Below are positions 46,101 through 57,990 of a DNA stretch of 64,000 nucleotides, in pieces (the first letter of the stretch is position 1; every line of letters begins with the position of its first letter). The notes below the pieces were generated by a model. It made no database searches. It had not been told where the DNA came from and worked only from the letters and a program-made list of their open reading frames with translations. Both the position numbers and the translations under genes were made by a program. This DNA is from Parasponia andersonii (taxonomy: Eukaryota > Streptophyta > Magnoliopsida > Rosales > Cannabaceae): positions 1,059,032 through 1,123,031 of the forward strand of contig JXTB01000030.1 of NCBI GenBank assembly GCA_002914805.1. The letters are read 5' to 3'.

Positions 46101-47425
46101 TTTTAATAAAAATTTGAGACTTAACTAATGATCTCTACTTATTACAAAGAAAGAATAATAACCATTCATCTTGGAAATTGAATTTCCAACCTAATACCTA
46201 ATCTCAACCTCACCTAATGAGCTTTTTTTTTTTTTTAAAATAGAAAACTTACTTTAGCATTTGTTATTTTAAAATTCTTCATATACTAAATTATCATACG
46301 TACATTTATATATTTGTAAATCGTCAAAGTACTATATTTATTATTTTTTTTTGAAAAAAATATCTCTATAGATGTATTTTAATTATTATAAAATCTATAT
46401 AGATGTATTATAATTATTATTTATAACTTATCACAGATAAATTTTTGCAAATTATTTAGTATTGAGTAGAAGATAATATCTCCACATTTTTCAAAAATAA
46501 ATGAAAGAGAAGATGATTAATAATTTCTAAATAAGTAAAAAAATATATATAATAGACCCTATATCTTCTAATAGAATATAAGAAAAGGGGTAATCTTATT
46601 CATAGGTGCATATGAACATAAACCAATAATTAATCAACTTAATTGAAAGAGAGACTATGACAGAATCCTCTTTTTTTTTAATCCAACATGAGACCTTATA
46701 CTCCAAATCATAGGATTATTATCCAATGACACAAATACTTTATTTGCAAAAACTTATTATGCACTTATCAATACCTTAATATTTTCCAAAATTGTATTAA
46801 ACATGCATGTGAGCTATCATCTCTCTATGACAGCCCTACCTTCATAATTTTTTTTTTTAAAAAAAGAAAAATTGGAGAAAAATATCGGACAATCATTAAA
46901 TAAATAGATGCTTCTCCACTCTAGTGCAAATTTGACCATTTTATTGGCCTCATCCTTGTTACTCTCGGCTAGCCTTAACTTTAGAGATTGTCATTTTCTC
47001 TATGTGACATGTCAATATTATTGTTCAATGCTTTACTTATTCATCAAAGCCTTTCCCTTTCTCTTAGACAATTCTTGATAAACTAATGGTCTATTCTTAT
47101 ACGACCCATATATATAGAATAAACTTTAGCAATACTAATTAAAATGCTTTTAAACTTGGTTCTAAGTTGAGGAAAATTTGATAATATTTTTGGCTTAGTA
47201 GTAGGATACCCTAGTAAATACCACATACAGTCCGACAAGACTCTTATAAATCCTAGAAATCCAAGCAAAATTATGTGGAAAGCTTCAAAAATTGTGTTCT
47301 CCATTGTAATACGAAGTACTCAATTCATATATTTTAATATATGCTTGAAAAACTAATATAATTTGAGTGGCCATATTCTTCTATCAATCGCATTCAAAGA
47401 ATAAATCATCGTATTTCCATGGGCT
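46101..47425. other. Intergenic, AT-rich
   Basis: No gene recognised. A 73-codon minus-strand frame (47304-47083) has no family resemblance that I can see. Confidence 0.3.
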
Positions 47426-47427
47426 CG

Positions 47428-47785
47428 TTTGATTTATTCATTCCATTCTATTTAAATAGAAAACTAATTAGAATGAGTGTTTATTTTAATAATTTTAGTT
47501 TTTTTATTTAAATAGTTTTTAGAATGAATGTATGTTTCAATAATTCCGTTATTCTTTTTTATATGGTCTATTAGTTACATCAACTATTGGAATGAGTTTT
47601 GTGTCTTAGAATAAGAATGAAACCTAAAAAGTGTTTTTAAATAATCTATTCTAATGTTTCTCGTTATAATTATAACTTATTATAATTTATCTCATTCTAA
47701 TTATAACTCACTCAATAAATTTCATTTAAATACACTCGTTTAAATGAGTGAACAAATGAAACTATTCTTTTCTAGGTTTTAAACA
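47428..47785. mobile_element. Candidate MITE
   Basis: The left end 'ctcgtttgatttattcattc' is similar to the reverse complement of the right end 'cactcgtttaaatgagtgaac' plus 'aaatgaaac'. The interior repeats 'gaatgagt' and 'aatagaa' motifs. Target duplication not resolved. Confidence 0.35.
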
Positions 47786-48961
47786 ACACGATCCTTATTA
47801 TGTAAGAGGACATTTAACTCCAACCTCACAAGAGATTTGCCACCAAGTCAAAAGTTTACTGACATCTCTTCACCGTTTATCAAGAACTTCATCATCTACC
47901 CATCGCATATTTTATTTATTGTCGTCCAACTAAAAAAATATGTATATATTCTAACTGCAAATAGATGGTGCTAAATGAGAATATTTAATATAATCTAGAA
48001 AATGTTAAAGCGTTGACAAGTGCACGACAAGTTTTTACAAAAAAAAAAAAAATGTTTTCTAATTATTAGATAATAATCTAATAATTTATTGTAAAAAGAG
48101 TTAAAAAGTAGATATCAATTGATGTGTTTACTTCTGCTCACCCTGCTTATCTTTTTAACAAGCTAAATCTTTTTTTTTTTTTTGGCTATTTACATGCTGA
48201 AATTAAGGCACATTCCCAAAACTGGTATAGTACGTACGGAACCGAAAAACCAGCTCCCCTTTCAAACTTTTCTTTTGTCCTTATATGTCTCTTTGTCTTT
48301 AGGATTTTTCTAAAAAATCCTAGGTAAGCTGCTCGAAGATTACGATTTTTCTAATTTCTTCAAAAATGATTCCGACGAAACTTCCAGATTTTGGGGTTTA
48401 TTATTGTATATTATCTTTTCTAATTTTGGGGCTTTTTCCATTGTTCATCACCAGCAAAGATCCCCCTTTTCCACCCTCATTTTAGCCCTAAATTTTTCTT
48501 AATTTCTTAGACAAATTTGAGCTTGTCCCTTTCTTGTCAATGTTATTCAACTAACTAGTATGTCCTCTCTTGCTATTTCCACTTTAGATTTAACTATTGG
48601 ATTCCAATTATCTGTGATGAAGTTTCGGGGAAAAAAAAAAGTTTTCGATGTTGACCCATTCAAATTATTTTTTTAATGGTGAACTGTGACATCCAATGAT
48701 GTAAATTTCTACAACTACGCATTGTTCTGTTTTATGATTTAGGTTTCTCTCTTTCTTATGACATGTTGTCATGTTAATACAGTGCTTCTTGCTGCAGCTA
48801 ATCAACTCATCTCAAGCTGAAAGACCACCTAACTAACATTAGCTCTTCTACAACGAAAGTTTTCCAACGTGGCCTCTTGAGTCAAAGATGTTTTTCTGTT
48901 GTTAGTATGACATCATAAAATAAATGAACCTCATTTTATTTTACGTAAATGGAATAGAAAC
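47786..48961. other. Intergenic, no gene recognised
   Basis: Some CT-rich leader-like text near 48440-48560 but no coding frame with family resemblance. Confidence 0.3.
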
Positions 48962-49321
48962 TGAGAAATGGTGTCCATATCTGTTTCCATGCTTTGTATA
49001 TATCTTTTTCACAGGAAGAAAGAAGCTCCACGACTAACAGAAAGTGGTTTCCAGGCAACTAACCAAAATCCAAATCCACGGAGGCTAGGATTTTGGACTG
49101 AATTTATGATTGTTAATGAATTTTGGTACTGATATTTGTGTGTTTTGTGTGTTAGAATAATCTGTGACGATGATAGTTTTATATACTTTGGATCGACACA
49201 AATTATTTGATTTTAAATTATGGATCATATTGATATAAAAAGTGAAAATTCTTGAACTATTATAAATTTTATGAATGTTCGTCATGAATCGTATAACTAT
49301 AAATAACACAAATATAAATAT

Positions 49322-49635
49322 TAATAAATATAATGACATAGTTTTTATTATAAAAATTAGATTTGTATTAGAAAAATCTTATAGAACCATTAAATTCGTA
49401 ATTCAATGTGAATACTTATTTAACTTTTGTAAGACAGTTACAAATCAAGGTTATATGATACAAAATTATGACTGTCTTGAATTATGTGACTGTTGATATT
49501 ATATAAATGACTACTAATAAATAAAATGATATTATTTTTCATGTTAAATTAGATCTATGTTAGACAAATGTTACTAAGTTATTGTTAGCCAATATGAATA
49601 CTTATATTTCTTTTGTAAGATTGACGCAAAATTTT
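49322..49635. repeat. Degenerate ~190-bp internal repeat within the duplicated unit
   Basis: 'taataaatataatgacatag', then 'gaatacttatttaacttttgtaag' (49322-49435), is echoed by 'taataaataaaatgatatta', then 'gaatacttatatttcttttgtaag' (49516-49622). The same is seen in unit 2. Confidence 0.5.
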
Positions 49636-50152
49636 ATGACTAGGAGTCATAGATCACAATAATATTTAACAATTATACTAATTACAGTAATATGATTTCA
49701 CAATATTCGTAATAATGTAAAACATATTATGATCACGAGTCATAAATCGTAAGTACTTCTAATCACAAAGTTGGTAACAAAGGACAAAGGAAAATAAAAT
49801 TAGAAGAGAAATACTCACCCAATAAACATAAAAAGATATAAGAGCATTTTTAGAATGAATATTTTTTGCTCACTAAAAAGCTACCATAAATGTAAATTTT
49901 TACCACTAGAAATATAATTATTAAAAACACCAGTAAAAAAAGTAAATTAGAGCTAAAAACTCAAAATCCCCGTAATTTCCCAAAATTTTTCCGCAACTTT
50001 CTTAGTAAACGTCCATAAAGATGATTATTGGGCCAAACCCAAAATATTTGATGAGAGGCCTAGCCTTCTCCAATGGCTAATGCCTGCCTGCCACCTCCCC
50101 AAAGCAATCAATTCTTTGCTCCCTCCTCCAACCTGCATAGGAGACGAGAAAC

Positions 50153-50183
<31 letters not shown>

Positions 50184-50226
50184 AGGAAACCCCCGCGAAA
50201 ATCCCTCGAAACTCTCTCTGCTACAA

Positions 50227-50292
50227 CGGATTTCCAGGTGGTCGTCTTAGCCGGAGGCACCTCAAAGAATCTTGTTCCTCTTGTTTCCAAGG
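50227..50292 (+). pseudogene. Second copy of eIF2B gamma exon 1 with ACG in place of ATG
   Basis: Apart from the start codon this copy is the same as the real exon 1 at 51302-51367 (DFQVVVLAGGTSKNLVPLVSK, then AAG|GTTCCT donor). The first codon is ACG (about 50227). It belongs to unit 1 of the duplication that ends at the N. As it stands it has no downstream exon 2 of its own and no ATG. Confidence 0.75.
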
Positions 50293-51301
50293 TTCCTCTC
50301 TACTTTCTCTTTCTCTTTCTGTNTGAGAAATGGTGTCCATATCTGTTTCCATGCTTTGTATATATCTTTTTCACAGGAAGAAAGAAGCTCCACGACTAAC
50401 AGAAAGTGGTTTCCAGGCGACTAACCAAAATCCAAATCCACGGAGGCTAGGATTTTGGACTGAATTTATGATTGTTAATGAATTTTGGTACTGATATTTT
50501 CTGTGACAATGATAGTTTTATATACGTTGGATCGACACAAATTATTTGATTTTAAATTATAGATCATATTGATATAAAAAGTGAAAATTCTTGAACTATT
50601 ATAAATTTTATGAATGTTTGTCCTGAATCGTATAACTATAAATAACACAAATATAAATATTAATAAATATAATGACATAGTTTTTATTGTAAAAATTAGA
50701 TTTGTATTTGAAAAATCTTATAGAACCATTAAATTCGTTATTCAATGTGAATGCTTATTTAACTTTTGTAAGACAGTTACAAATCAAGGTTATATGATAC
50801 AAAATTGTGACTGTCTTGAATTATGTGACTGTTGATATTATATAAATGATTACTAATAAATAAAATGATATTATTTTTCATGTTAAATTTGATTTATGTT
50901 AGACAAATGTTACTAAGTTATTGTTAGCCAATATGAATACTTATATTTCTTTTGTAAAATTGACGCAAAATTTTATGATTAAGAGTCATAGATCACAATA
51001 GTATTTAACAATTATACTAATTACAATAATATGATTTCACAATATTCGTAATAATGTAAAACATATTATGATCTTCAATTATAAAATTATGATCACGAGT
51101 CATAAATTGTAAGTACTTCTAATCACAAAGTTAGTAACAAAGGACAAAGGAAAATAAAATTAGAAGAGAAATACTCACCCAAAGCAATCAATTCTTTGCT
51201 CCCTCCTCCAACCTGCATAGGAGACGAGAAACAGAAAGAAAGAAAGAAAGAAAGATAGAAGGAAACCCCCGCGAAAATCCCTCGAAACTCTCTCTGCTAC
51301 A

Positions 51302-54300
51302 ATGGATTTCCAGGTGGTCGTCTTAGCCGGAGGCACCTCAAAGAATCTTGTTCCTCTTGTTTCCAAGGTTCCTCTCTACTTTCTCTTTCTCTTTCTGTTT
51401 GATTCCCGGGAATAATTCTCCCAAAAAATATCGAGAAAACACCAAACAAAACCAAAGAAACCGAAAGTGTTCCCCAATTTCTAATATGGATGATTCTGTT
51501 ACCAGTCTTTTCCATTCCCCTTTTCTTTCCCTCAAATTTTCCCATTAACCAAACAGTCCGCTCCACTCGTAGAATCAGTTGTTTTTTTTTCTTTTTCTTC
51601 TTACTCTGATTAATTAGTCACTCAATGATGGCAGGAGGTTCCGAAAGCGCTGCTTCCGGTGGCAAACCGGCCGGTCCTCTCGTATGTTCTCGAGCTCTTG
51701 GAACTCAGTAATCTGAAGGATCTCATTGTTGTAAGAATTCTTATTCGTCTTTTTGATGAATTTTGTTATTCTTTTATGTCCATTGTTGTAGTATATGATC
51801 GAACAATTCATAGCTAAGAGTTCCATGGTTTAGTTGAGGTGAGAATTTTTGAATTTGAATTGTAGCAATTACCAAAAGTCCTCGTTAATTTTGCTTTGTG
51901 TCACCATGTAGGTGGTTGAAGGGGAAGATGCAGCTCTAAGAGTTGGCGGTTGGATATCAGGAGCGTATGTCGATCGTTTACATGTTGAGGTACTTGGCTA
52001 ACGGGGATCTCCCCCCCCAATTCTTGTTCATTTGGTTCTTCCTATTACTACTTTTAAATAAGTAGTTTGGGTTAAGCTGTAATGAATAAAGAAATTATAA
52101 TTGGCATGTGATACATAGCCTTATTCACTGGCTCCACCATGAGATGCATTTGGACTAACTTGTTGTTGTTGATAAAATGTGAAGAGCGTCTCTCTCTGAT
52201 TTCTTTATTAATGTTGTTGGTAGGTTTTTGATGCTTAATCATAAGCTTAAATGATGTTGAGGGCAACTGGGTATATTCTGCTGCGTACAAATAGTTGATA
52301 CTAAACTTGAAATTGTAGGGTTGGAAGTCAGTGATTTACTGCAACGTACAGACAATGAGGAGGTTAAGTTGGAAAACTGATTTTCTGACTTATGATAGCT
52401 ATTATCTTATTTGTTGTTTTGAATTTTCAGCTTGAGACTTGAGAGTTTTCTCTCAAGGGTCGAAACCTACCCAAAAATATCTCTGTATCATTTGCACATT
52501 ATCACCGACATTTGGGACACTTTGTTTCCCTAACAAATAGACCAATCTTTTTTGTTTCAGTGGAATTTAGGTTAGTAGCGGATGCAGGATTGGAGTTAGT
52601 AGTGAATGCATAGTTGCTAATTGCGAAGAAGTATAGTTTTATGCACTTTTTCCTCATGGAAGATGTATAGGTTTGTATAAGTTTAAGGCTACTGATGCTA
52701 AGGTCATCATTTTAAACTCATATATTTGCAATGGGAAACAGAATGATAAAAGAAGATACAAGTAAACAGCTTCATTATAAAATCTTAAGAGTAGGGATGT
52801 CAGATGTAATTTTTAAAACGGAAGAGATTGTATGCTCGGTAAAATCTGGAGGAGCTCAGTGTAAGTTTTTTTATTTATGGCTTGCTTTTTGGCTAGCTGT
52901 TAAAGAGCATCTTCATTTACTTTGTTAGAAGTGCCCAAAAAGTCAACTTCTTGTTTTTAAAAGCCGTCCCTTGAAGATATGTGGTCTCATAAGAAGAAAA
53001 TGGGGAACAATTGGTTTGGGAAGATCGTAGAAGTAGTCACAGGTTATGTAGATTGTTGGAGATTGGATGTCAAAGCAGTGCTTGTGACTTCCTGTAACCT
53101 TTGGTTCGAACATCTAGAAGAGCCTTTTTAAACATGAGAACAGGCAGTCAAGAACTTGTTTAGTTTTGAGGACTATCGAGAAAATGTTATTGAAGAAGAA
53201 GGAAAAAAAAAAAGCTACTGGAAGCGTATAAGTTGATATGGGATATACTAGAAGGGAAACATACAAGTTAAGCGTACTACTTTACTTGGATTTGAGGACA
53301 TTTATCCAAGAGGTTAAAGTTTGCATCATGAAGATATAACTTTGCTTTTTCTTTTTCCTTCGCCGTTTTTAAACATTTTGGGAGGGTTAGTGACGTAGGA
53401 TAAGATGAGAATTAAAAAAAAAAAGGTAGAAGAGCAAGGGGTGATAGAATTTAGGCAAAAATAGATGAATTGGTAGAAAAGCAATAGAGAATCAAGATAA
53501 GAACTCAAAGAGAAGAAGAACCTTAGAGGAGAAAACTCAATAATGACTAGTTTTCAACGTGGAGGAATATTTTGAAAAGAAAGATGTTCAAACTTATATT
53601 GTGATCCAGAGAGAATAGGACAAATGTGACAAGTCTAGATCCTATATCGTCATTGTGCATCAAGACTTGCCCTTGTCGATTTTTCTCTGCTTCAGATTAC
53701 TTATTTATGATGTATACGCGTTTTAACTAGTCCTAGTTGAGTTCTCGAACCCCAAGAAATTGATGAAAAATATATAAAAATATTTTAGGAATATTATAAT
53801 AATAATTATTATTAAATTTTATTTTATTTAATTATTAGATTTATTTTAATTTTGAGTATCTAGTTTTAAGTTTCTCATTTCTATTAGTTTCTAGAATGTG
53901 TCTAGTTTCCTAATTGTGTCCAAATCTTTGCAACTAATTATATGGGCTTTTCACAGTTTCATTTACCCTATTGTGACCTTTAAATTTCAGTGTCCTTTGA
54001 CCTTTACTCATCTTCATTGAACCAACATTTTGGGCAAACCACCATTTTGTTGGTAGTAAAGAGATCATGCAAGTGCAAACTGATTTATCTAAGAATAGCA
54101 GTACCTATTGCTCTCTCACCTTTATGTGTTCATAGTCTTTTGGGATCTAAAAACTCTTAGCCACTCATAAAATCTGAAACCTTTTATTCGAGTCTTCAGA
54201 ACCTAAAAGCCGATCACAGAATTATCTGCGGTGTTTATTTTATTTTATGTCACCAGCTGATGGTTCTTGTTAAGGAATTTCATCTTTGTAATGACAAATT

Positions 54301-57300
54301 AAAGGCACAATGAGACTTTTATTTTAGCTGGGCATCTGATGCATTAAGTCCAAAATTGTTTGTGTATAAAACAAGAAGACCCGATAAGGTCTTTAAGAGC
54401 TAACACTCGTGCTCTAACGGCATTGTAGGGAGGGAGGGATTAAAAGCTGAGAAAAAGAAGAATAAAATGGAAAGAAATTAGGTATTTTCTATTGATGCAA
54501 ACAGAGATAGAAGGAATAAAAACCAAAATAAAAAAACAAAAGAAAAAAAAAAGGAAGGAAAAAGAATTTATAAATTTGAACAAAATTAGGTATTGAGGTG
54601 CGAAAAGAATAAACAAAGAAGTCTGGTGTTAAGGGAGGGAGGAAGTAAGAGGCCTATATTGAACTATTGACACAGGCCTCATTTGTTATGCTGAACTTGA
54701 CTGAACTATTATTGAGGATTAGATTGTTTTGAATTGGCTTGGACTATGTTGGTGCTATGACATGTTTCATGGCTTATATTTATTGGAGAATGGAAAGAGA
54801 GGAGTATAGGATTATTTTTACCATCCTACACATTGTTTAAAATAGTCCGGCTGCAGGATTGTTATTTTAGCCCTTCACGAATATGTCCAACCCTTTCATG
54901 AGACTAAATTATTTTGTTGCAGAATGGGAAGAGCAGTCAAAATGAGTGTCGGACTATTTTAAATTTTTACTCATCCTAAACATTGATTAAAGAAGTTCCA
55001 ACCCACAGGGTTTTCAGTTTAACCCTTCTCAAATGTGTCCAATCCTTTTTGGATACAAAACATGGGATTGGACTAAAATAGTCCAGTTTCATCCATAAAG
55101 CTGGCCACCAAATGGGCCCTAAATGATTTATTCATGTAATGAGAAAATTGGTTTGGGTTGTAGAGAATGGCTGGCTATCAGAGTTCCCACCGTGCTCTTT
55201 TCTGTGGAGAGGTCATTTGTTTTGTGCGAATTCTACTACCCAATTTTTGTGCTTCGTGTTCAAGAAAGCTGGCTATATAGCTTTATAATATAAGAACATG
55301 GTCTTTTATGATTATTGTTATTTGCCACCAATCAGCTATACTATGGATTTATGCAGACAAACAAAGCTTTATAGTTTTTCCTTTACTGCAGGTTGCTGCA
55401 GTCCCTGAGGATGTTGGAACAGCTGGTGCTCTTCGAGCAATTGCACACCACCTGACAGCAAATGACATTTTGGTTTGATTCCATTCCCTTCATTGTTCTG
55501 GGTTTCAATAGTTGGCTTCTCTATAGCTACTGGCTTTTTTTGTTGTTGCAGGTTGTGAGTGGTGATATTGTTTCTGATGTTCCTCCTGGTGCAGTGGCTG
55601 CTGCTCATAGACGGCATGATGCAGTTGTAACTGCAATGCTTTGCTCCAATCCTGTCAGTGGACCTCTAGAGTCGGGATCTTCTGCTGGGAAGGACAAAAC
55701 TAAGAAACCTGGACGCTTCAATCTGATTGGGTTGGACCCAACAAAACAGTTTTTACTCTACATAGCAACAGGTTATATTTTAGATCTTTATATTTCTTTT
55801 TCACTTTAATAATATTAAGCGAAATGTCTTAGCTAGTGTCTTGACTCTCATCAGGGGCGGAACTTGAGAAGGATATTCGAATCCAAAAGAGCATACTGCG
55901 TGCAGTTGGGCAGGTACTGGATTTTAGACTACTTATTTCTCCTTATTTCTTCATCGCATTTTTTTTTCTTTATGTCTTTCGTTTGACTGCTTGCATATAT
56001 AAGACTACTGACCTCTGCTGGAGCTGATAAATAATATGATGTGCCATAGTCAAAACTGCAACCTTACTTGCCTTTTTAGTTAGTGAAACTGTTGTAACCT
56101 TCTTGCTACTTTAAGGCTTATGTTCTCTGTTTTCCTGGTCAATTAGAATTTGAGTTATGAGTCATTGATTGACTTGTAATTCTGCCTTCTGGGTGTTAAA
56201 TAAGACATTTGAGTTGCTAATTCAATCTATTGCTTTTTATAAGCTTTTTAAACAAGGGATGATGAAATTTATGGGTTATCCGCTGTTTGTGCCTATTCTT
56301 TTCATTTCTTATTAATACATTCTTTTCTCTTATTGTTATGCTTTTCGAAAGAACAACATGCTGACATAAGATCTTTTTATATTGTAATAAGTTGATGTTT
56401 CACTTGTTTCACACATTTTGCCTTTACTCTCTTCTTATAGATGGAAATTCAATCAGATCTGATGGATGCTCATTTATATGCATTTAAGAGGTGGTTTTGC
56501 CCTTTTTCTTTTAATTTTTTTTTTTCTCAACTGCTTTGGATAGAAATTTGGTTATCTGTCACTTTCGGTGGTTAGTTCCTGATTCCCTCCCAGGTCTGTT
56601 CTACAGGAAGTTCTAGATCAAAAGGACACTTTTCATAGTTTAAGGCGAGATGTATTACCTTACCTTGTCCGGAGCCAACTGGTTAGTTCACTTTGGTCGC
56701 TACTTAATAGGTTCCTTTTGGATAGATGATTTCCTAGGAGATCGCTGCAAGTTTGTGTTTTGTTTTTTGTTTTTTGTTTTTTTTTTTGAAATTTAATTTA
56801 GTTTAGTTTATTTTTGTGTATGTGAATATTAGAGGTCAGAAGTAGTGTTAAATGGCACACCACAACCAGAAGAAAATGGAAACGAGAAGGTTGGTTCCCA
56901 GAATAACCAACTGGTTCAGTCTCAGATCCTGGCTAATGCATCAAAACCAAGCTTTCACCAACTCTATACTTCAGGTCCTAATGGCTCTTACCCTGTCCGA
57001 AGGACTCATAAATGCTGTGTTTATATTGCTGACAGCAGCAAGTACTGTGCACGACTAAATTCCATCCAAGCATTCAGTGACATTAATCGAGATGTGAGAC
57101 TACTGTAAAAGCTTTCTTTTGAACTTTTTTTCCCTCTCTTCTAATGGAGTCATGTGGCCTCCCTCTTTCTTTCTCAAGAGTATAAATTTAATCGTTTTGT
57201 TAGCTGAATTTCAGGGTGTAGTTATATTTTATGTGGTTTTAAGATTCTTTCCTTCTCTCTTCAACTGTGTCAGGTCATAGGGGAGAAGATTCATTTGTCA

Positions 57301-57990
57301 GGGTATTCTCTGTCTGCCCATCATAACATAATACATCCTTCAGCAGAGCTTGGATCTAAAACAACTGTGAGTTTAGTGGATTACAACAGGTTTTCGAGTT
57401 AAGGTCATTTTCTTGTCCTCATCTGGTGGTTGAATGATTTTAGGTGGGACCACAATGCATGCTAGGGGAAGGTTCGCAAATGGGTGACAAGTGCAGCGTG
57501 AAAAGATCTGTTATTGGCCGTCACTGCCGCATAGGTTCTAATGTAAAGGTACAAGAGTTTCTTGATTATAGAAAGCTGGAGGGATAAGCATAATCTGCTC
57601 TCTGTATTTCTTTTCCTTTATTATTTGATTAGTGCAATTGTATTTATTTTGTTGGTCTTCTGTTGTAAGTTCCTGAATACCGAGACCTCAAGTTCTGTCC
57701 ACTTTATTTTCTGATACGTACAGGTTGTTAATTCAATAGTTATGAATCATGTTACAATTGGGGATGGTTGTTCAATTCAAGGTTCAGTAATTTGCAGCAA
57801 TGTACAGCTCCAAGAGCGTGTCGTATTGAAAGATTGCCAAGTTAGATTCTCTCTCCTTCCCTCTTTTTTATTCACAGTTGCAATTGGGATCTTACTATTT
57901 CATTGAACTGCATTCCAGGTTGGCGCAGGCTTCGTGGTAACTGCTGGCAGTGAGTTCAAAGCAGAGGCCTTGGCTAAGAAAGAGAAGTGA
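51302..57990 (+). CDS. Translation initiation factor eIF2B subunit gamma
   Basis: Thirteen coding exons: 51302-51367, 51635-51730, 51912-51989, 55392-55472, 55552-55771, 55855-55913, 56441-56490, 56594-56681, 56833-57093, 57274-57366, 57444-57548, 57724-57840 and 57919-57990. All have GT-AG borders, and the frame is continuous for 461 codons, the usual plant length. The N-terminal nucleotidyltransferase-like domain starts MDFQVVVLAGGTSKNLVPL and KALLPVANRPVLSYVLELLE, with GTAGALRAI and VSGDIVSDVPPG. The C-terminal left-handed beta-helix (hexapeptide repeats) includes VGPQCMLGEGSQMGDKCSVK, SVIGRHCRIGSNVK and TIGDGCSIQGSVICSN. With the other subunits it forms the guanine nucleotide exchange factor that recycles eIF2-GDP to eIF2-GTP in the cytosol. 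Intron 3 is unusually long (3.4 kb). The gene directly follows a duplicated segment that carries a second exon 1. Confidence 0.97.
51990..55391 (+). other. Intron 3 of the eIF2B gamma gene
   Basis: A 3.4-kb intron bounded by GAG|GTACTT and TGCAG|GTTGCTG. It contains A/G-rich stretches (53150-53540, 54430-54660) and a candidate MITE near its 3' end, but no exon-like sequence that I recognise. Confidence 0.85.
54672..55121. mobile_element. Candidate MITE in intron 3
   Basis: The left end 'ggcctcatttgttatgc' resembles the reverse complement of the right end 'ccaccaaatgggccc'. Internally 'tactcatcctaaacattgattaaa' echoes 'taccatcctacacattgtttaaa', and 'aatgtgtccaatcc' echoes 'aatatgtccaaccc'. 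The target duplication is unclear, so superfamily (hAT or Harbinger) is open. Confidence 0.4.

Larger units (their letters stand above)
48962..51400. repeat. Diverged direct duplication joined by a single N
   Basis: Unit 1 (48962-50322) and unit 2 (50324-about 51400) begin with the same 'tgagaaatggtgtccatat' and end at the same 'ctttctctttctgt'. Between them stands one N at 50323. I count about 20-25 substitutions, a 23-bp and a 21-bp indel, and a ~281-bp segment of unit 1 (about 49817-50097) missing from unit 2 at a 'ccca' microhomology. Unit 2 runs straight into the eIF2B gamma gene. Allelic haplotypes laid end to end, or a true tandem duplication, would both give this pattern. Confidence 0.85.

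Noticed and set aside
46980-47304. 73-codon minus-strand frame with hydrophobic start (47304-47083)
   Set aside because: No family resemblance, AT-rich surroundings and no exon partners; chance open frame is likely.
52731-52928. 65-codon frame within intron 3 of eIF2B gamma
   Set aside because: No family resemblance and no splice sites that would include it in frame.
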